From Microcaldota archaeon (lineage in GTDB: Archaea; Micrarchaeota; Micrarchaeia; Norongarragalinales; UBA8480): 16,183 bases of DNA. Both the position numbers and the translations under genes were made by a program. Every line of letters begins with the position of its first letter. The stretch's first letter is position 1. The notes below the pieces were generated by a model. The model made no database searches. It was not told where the DNA came from and saw only the letters and a program-made list of their open reading frames with translations. Of this stretch, positions 14,289 to 16,183 are shown one piece after another. Where the stretch lies: assembly GCA_023247085.1 (NCBI GenBank), contig JAHFHC010000021.1:1-16183 (forward strand), given 5' to 3'.

Positions 14289-15485
14289 ATGTCAACTGAG
14301 TCTAAGGTTTTGTTTGAGTTCAAGAAAAGCATAGCGAAGCTTCGAGACTATTCTGGTCGTGGTACAGAGTTGATTTCGCTTTATATTACTCCGGGCTACC
14401 CACTTTCAGACATTGCGGGTAAACTACGCGATGAGTATAGCCAAGCTTCTAATATCAAGAGCAAGTCGACGCAGAAAAACGTGCAAGCTGCATTGGAAAA
14501 ACTGCTAGCTTTTCTAAAAACTTTCAAGAAAGTTCCAGACAATGGAATAGCTATTTTTTCAGGAAACATTTCACAATACGAGGGACAAGTTGATGTCCAA
14601 TTATTTTTCATTGAGCCACCGGCTCCGCTCGGCACACAGTTTTACCGTTGTGAGTCAAAATTCGTTTTGGAACCACTTGAAGACATGCTTGAACACACTG
14701 GAACTTACGGGTTAGTTGTAATTGATGGAAAAGATGCCACAATTGCGGTATTGAAAGGTAAACTGGTTAAAGTGCTACGCCATTTGCATAGCACAGCACA
14801 ACAAAAAGTGCACAAGGGTGGGCAATCGGCTGCACGTTACCAGCGCATTCACGAAGAGACAACTGAAAAGTATTACCAACGGGTTGGAGAAGCTATGGAT
14901 GCTTTCATGGAGATAAAAAATCTTCACGGAGTCATTGTTGGGGGCCCTGGGCCAGTAAAAGAAGATTTTGTCAAAGCTAAGTTTTACAATTATCAGTTAA
15001 AAATTATCGGCGTAGTTGACACGGGTTACTCCGAAGAACATGGTTTAAAGGAACTCCTGGAAAAAGCTGAAGACGTGTTGAAAGAACAAGAAGGGGTTAA
15101 AGAGAAGAAGCTAGTTTCGGAGTTCATTTCAATAATTGCAAAAGAGGGCTTAGCGGTTTATGGTTTGGAAGAAACGCAAAAAGCACTTGATGCAAAACGC
15201 GCAAGTAAACTACTTGTAACTGAAGGAATGGAAATTTACGACTGCGTATACAAGTGCCCAACTTGCGGCAAAGAAGTAGCGAAGTCACTTGAAGAAAAAA
15301 GTGAGAGCGAGCCATGCGAGTGCGGTTCACACCGTAAAATCGGCTTATGCCACTTGCGTATAGTTGACTTAGTGGAATTAGCTGAAAGTCAAGGAATTCC
15401 AGTTGAATACATTTCAAAAGAAACAGATGAAGGTAGACAATTCCACGCTTCCTTCAAAGGAGTAGGCGCTTTTCTACGCTATTAA
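14289..15485 (+). CDS. prf1: Peptide chain release factor aRF1
   Basis: 398 residues, close to the usual 400-420 of archaeal release factor 1. It reads all three stop codons in the ribosomal A site and triggers peptide release, working with a GTPase related to aEF1A and with the recycling factor ABCE1. The stop-recognition residues NIKS (55-58) and YRCESKF (119-125) are present. The GGQ loop (177-179, in KVHKGGQSAARYQR) reaches the peptidyl transferase centre. The C-terminal domain has a likely zinc ribbon, Cys323, Cys326, Cys343 and Cys345. The GVIVGGPGPVKEDF segment of the M/C junction is also typical. Nothing is missing. Its last four bases overlap the stop of the convergent ATP-grasp gene. 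Confidence 0.97.
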   Translation: MSTESKVLFEFKKSIAKLRDYSGRGTELISLYITPGYPLSDIAGKLRDEYSQASNIKSKSTQKNVQAALEKLLAFLKTFKKVPDNGIAIFSGNISQYEGQVDVQLFFIEPPAPLGTQFYRCESKFVLEPLEDMLEHTGTYGLVVIDGKDATIAVLKGKLVKVLRHLHSTAQQKVHKGGQSAARYQRIHEETTEKYYQRVGEAMDAFMEIKNLHGVIVGGPGPVKEDFVKAKFYNYQLKIIGVVDTGYSEEHGLKELLEKAEDVLKEQEGVKEKKLVSEFISIIAKEGLAVYGLEETQKALDAKRASKLLVTEGMEIYDCVYKCPTCGKEVAKSLEEKSESEPCECGSHRKIGLCHLRIVDLVELAESQGIPVEYISKETDEGRQFHASFKGVGAFLRY

Positions 15486-16183
15486 ATGCCAAGCGCAACT
15501 TGATGCAAAGGTTGTTTGTGACTCACCTGACTTGGATCTTTGAGCTTTTTCTTAAGGTGAAGTAAAATTTTTGCAATAAAGTCGTTACGTTTATCTCCCA
15601 GTATGTGAACTGTTCCATCTGCACCAGCTTGTTTGGCAAGGTGGTCAGCCACTTCATGAGCTATATTATCTCGCAAATCTCCAATATCGCGTATTTCGGG
15701 ATTTGTGTCAAACTCAGATATAATTGGTTCACCATTTGCATCTAGAAGGAAATCCATACTGCCAAAACTAAACAATAGTTGTTTATTCCATTCCGGTTTC
15801 GAACGGCGAATTCTCTCAATAAACGCTTTTCTTACTTTTTGTGCTTCAGTTACTACTTTCTTTGCCAGTTCACCTTCAAGCGGAGTTACCCTCCCAGGAT
15901 GTTCAGCTGTAACGAACTGCTCTTCACTTGGCGGGTATAAACCGCTATAGTTTCCCTTGGTTAAAGGCTTCACAGCAGTTCTCATATACCCTGGGATAAC
16001 CTTATTTCCAATCACGTAAACCCGCAGGTCTCTCAAATAGTCATCCGGTGGTACGACAAATTGTTGGTAAAATTCATGATCATGCGTAGGAAGAACATCC
16101 GCTTGTTTGGCAGGTACAAAAATTGAAACTCCAGCTCCACGATGCCCAAGAAATCGGCCTTCATTATTAAAACTTACTTTTTT
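15482..16183 (-). CDS. ATP-grasp domain protein, C-terminal part
   Basis: The frame is open from the right edge to the TAA at 15484-15482, about 233 residues, and the N-terminus lies outside the window. A TTG at 16036 is internal, not the start, because conserved sequence continues before it: LGHRGAGVSIFVP, a glycine-rich loop and strand of the ATP-grasp fold. DYLRDLRVYVIGNKVIPGYM corresponds to the strand pair and ATP-contact region of RimK-like ligases. LFSFGSMDFLLDANGEPIIS followed by EFDTNPEI carries the acidic and Asn residues that bind magnesium. RimK-like enzymes join an amine to a carboxylate using ATP. The substrate here is unknown. The last 50 residues are lysine-rich and not diagnostic. 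It is convergent with aRF1, with a 4-bp stop overlap. Confidence 0.8.
   Translation of the reverse strand, partial: KKVSFNNEGRFLGHRGAGVSIFVPAKQADVLPTHDHEFYQQFVVPPDDYLRDLRVYVIGNKVIPGYMRTAVKPLTKGNYSGLYPPSEEQFVTAEHPGRVTPLEGELAKKVVTEAQKVRKAFIERIRRSKPEWNKQLLFSFGSMDFLLDANGEPIISEFDTNPEIRDIGDLRDNIAHEVADHLAKQAGADGTVHILGDKRNDFIAKILLHLKKKLKDPSQVSHKQPLHQVALGI

Noticed and set aside
1-16183. Search by eye for CRISPR repeats, insertion sequences, prophage genes and transposases.
   Set aside because: I found no regular repeat-spacer pattern, terminal inverted repeats or transposase-like proteins. The two toxin-antitoxin modules are the only accessory elements seen.

Overview
The window is ordinary archaeal chromosome. 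It is AT-rich and dense with coding sequence. Four proteins point to Archaea: an L10e ribosomal protein, a class-1 release factor of the aRF1/eRF1 type (NIKS, YxCxxxF and GGQ motifs), an archaeal-type UMP kinase and an archaeal translin. AT-rich TATA-like boxes lie about 24-32 nt before many start codons, which suggests leaderless or nearly leaderless transcripts. Compact genes and RelE/MazF-type toxin-antitoxin pairs would suit a DPANN-like lineage, but the phylum cannot be settled from this sequence alone. All three stop codons are used, so the genetic code looks standard.

Layout, left to right. (1) 1-416: C-terminal end of a PEP-utilising (phosphohistidine swivelling domain) protein cut by the window edge. 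(2) 405-909, minus strand: a RelE/ParE-type toxin-antitoxin module. The ribbon-helix-helix antitoxin is intact. The toxin is broken by two compensating single-base frameshifts. (3) 1093-1890: a class I methyltransferase. (4) 1973-5449: a full-length SMC protein, followed by a small two-helix membrane protein and by ribosomal protein L10e with an unusual Ala/Gly/Pro-rich tail. (5) 6637-7174, minus strand: an intact MazF/PemK-type toxin with its antitoxin. (6) 7325-8308, minus strand: an unrecognised 327-residue protein, divergent from (7) phosphoenolpyruvate synthase (8370-10823), with only 61 bp between them. (8) A P-loop nucleotide kinase (10863-11462) convergent with UMP kinase (11474-12154, minus). 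(9) 12315-15485, plus strand: translin, seryl-tRNA synthetase and aRF1, an RNA/translation cluster. (10) 15482-16183, minus: C-terminal part of an ATP-grasp protein running off the right edge, its stop overlapping that of aRF1.

The genes are mostly housekeeping: chromosome structure (SMC), translation (L10e, SerRS, aRF1, probably translin), pyrimidine nucleotide phosphorylation (UMP kinase) and gluconeogenic carbon entry (PpsA). The accessory part is the two toxin-antitoxin modules. I saw no tRNA, rRNA, CRISPR array or insertion sequence, and no gene-free stretch longer than 300 bases. I found no convincing new multi-gene system. The points most worth a second look are the frameshifted toxin, the unknown protein facing ppsA, the L10e tail, and a codon-choice shift along the long genes.
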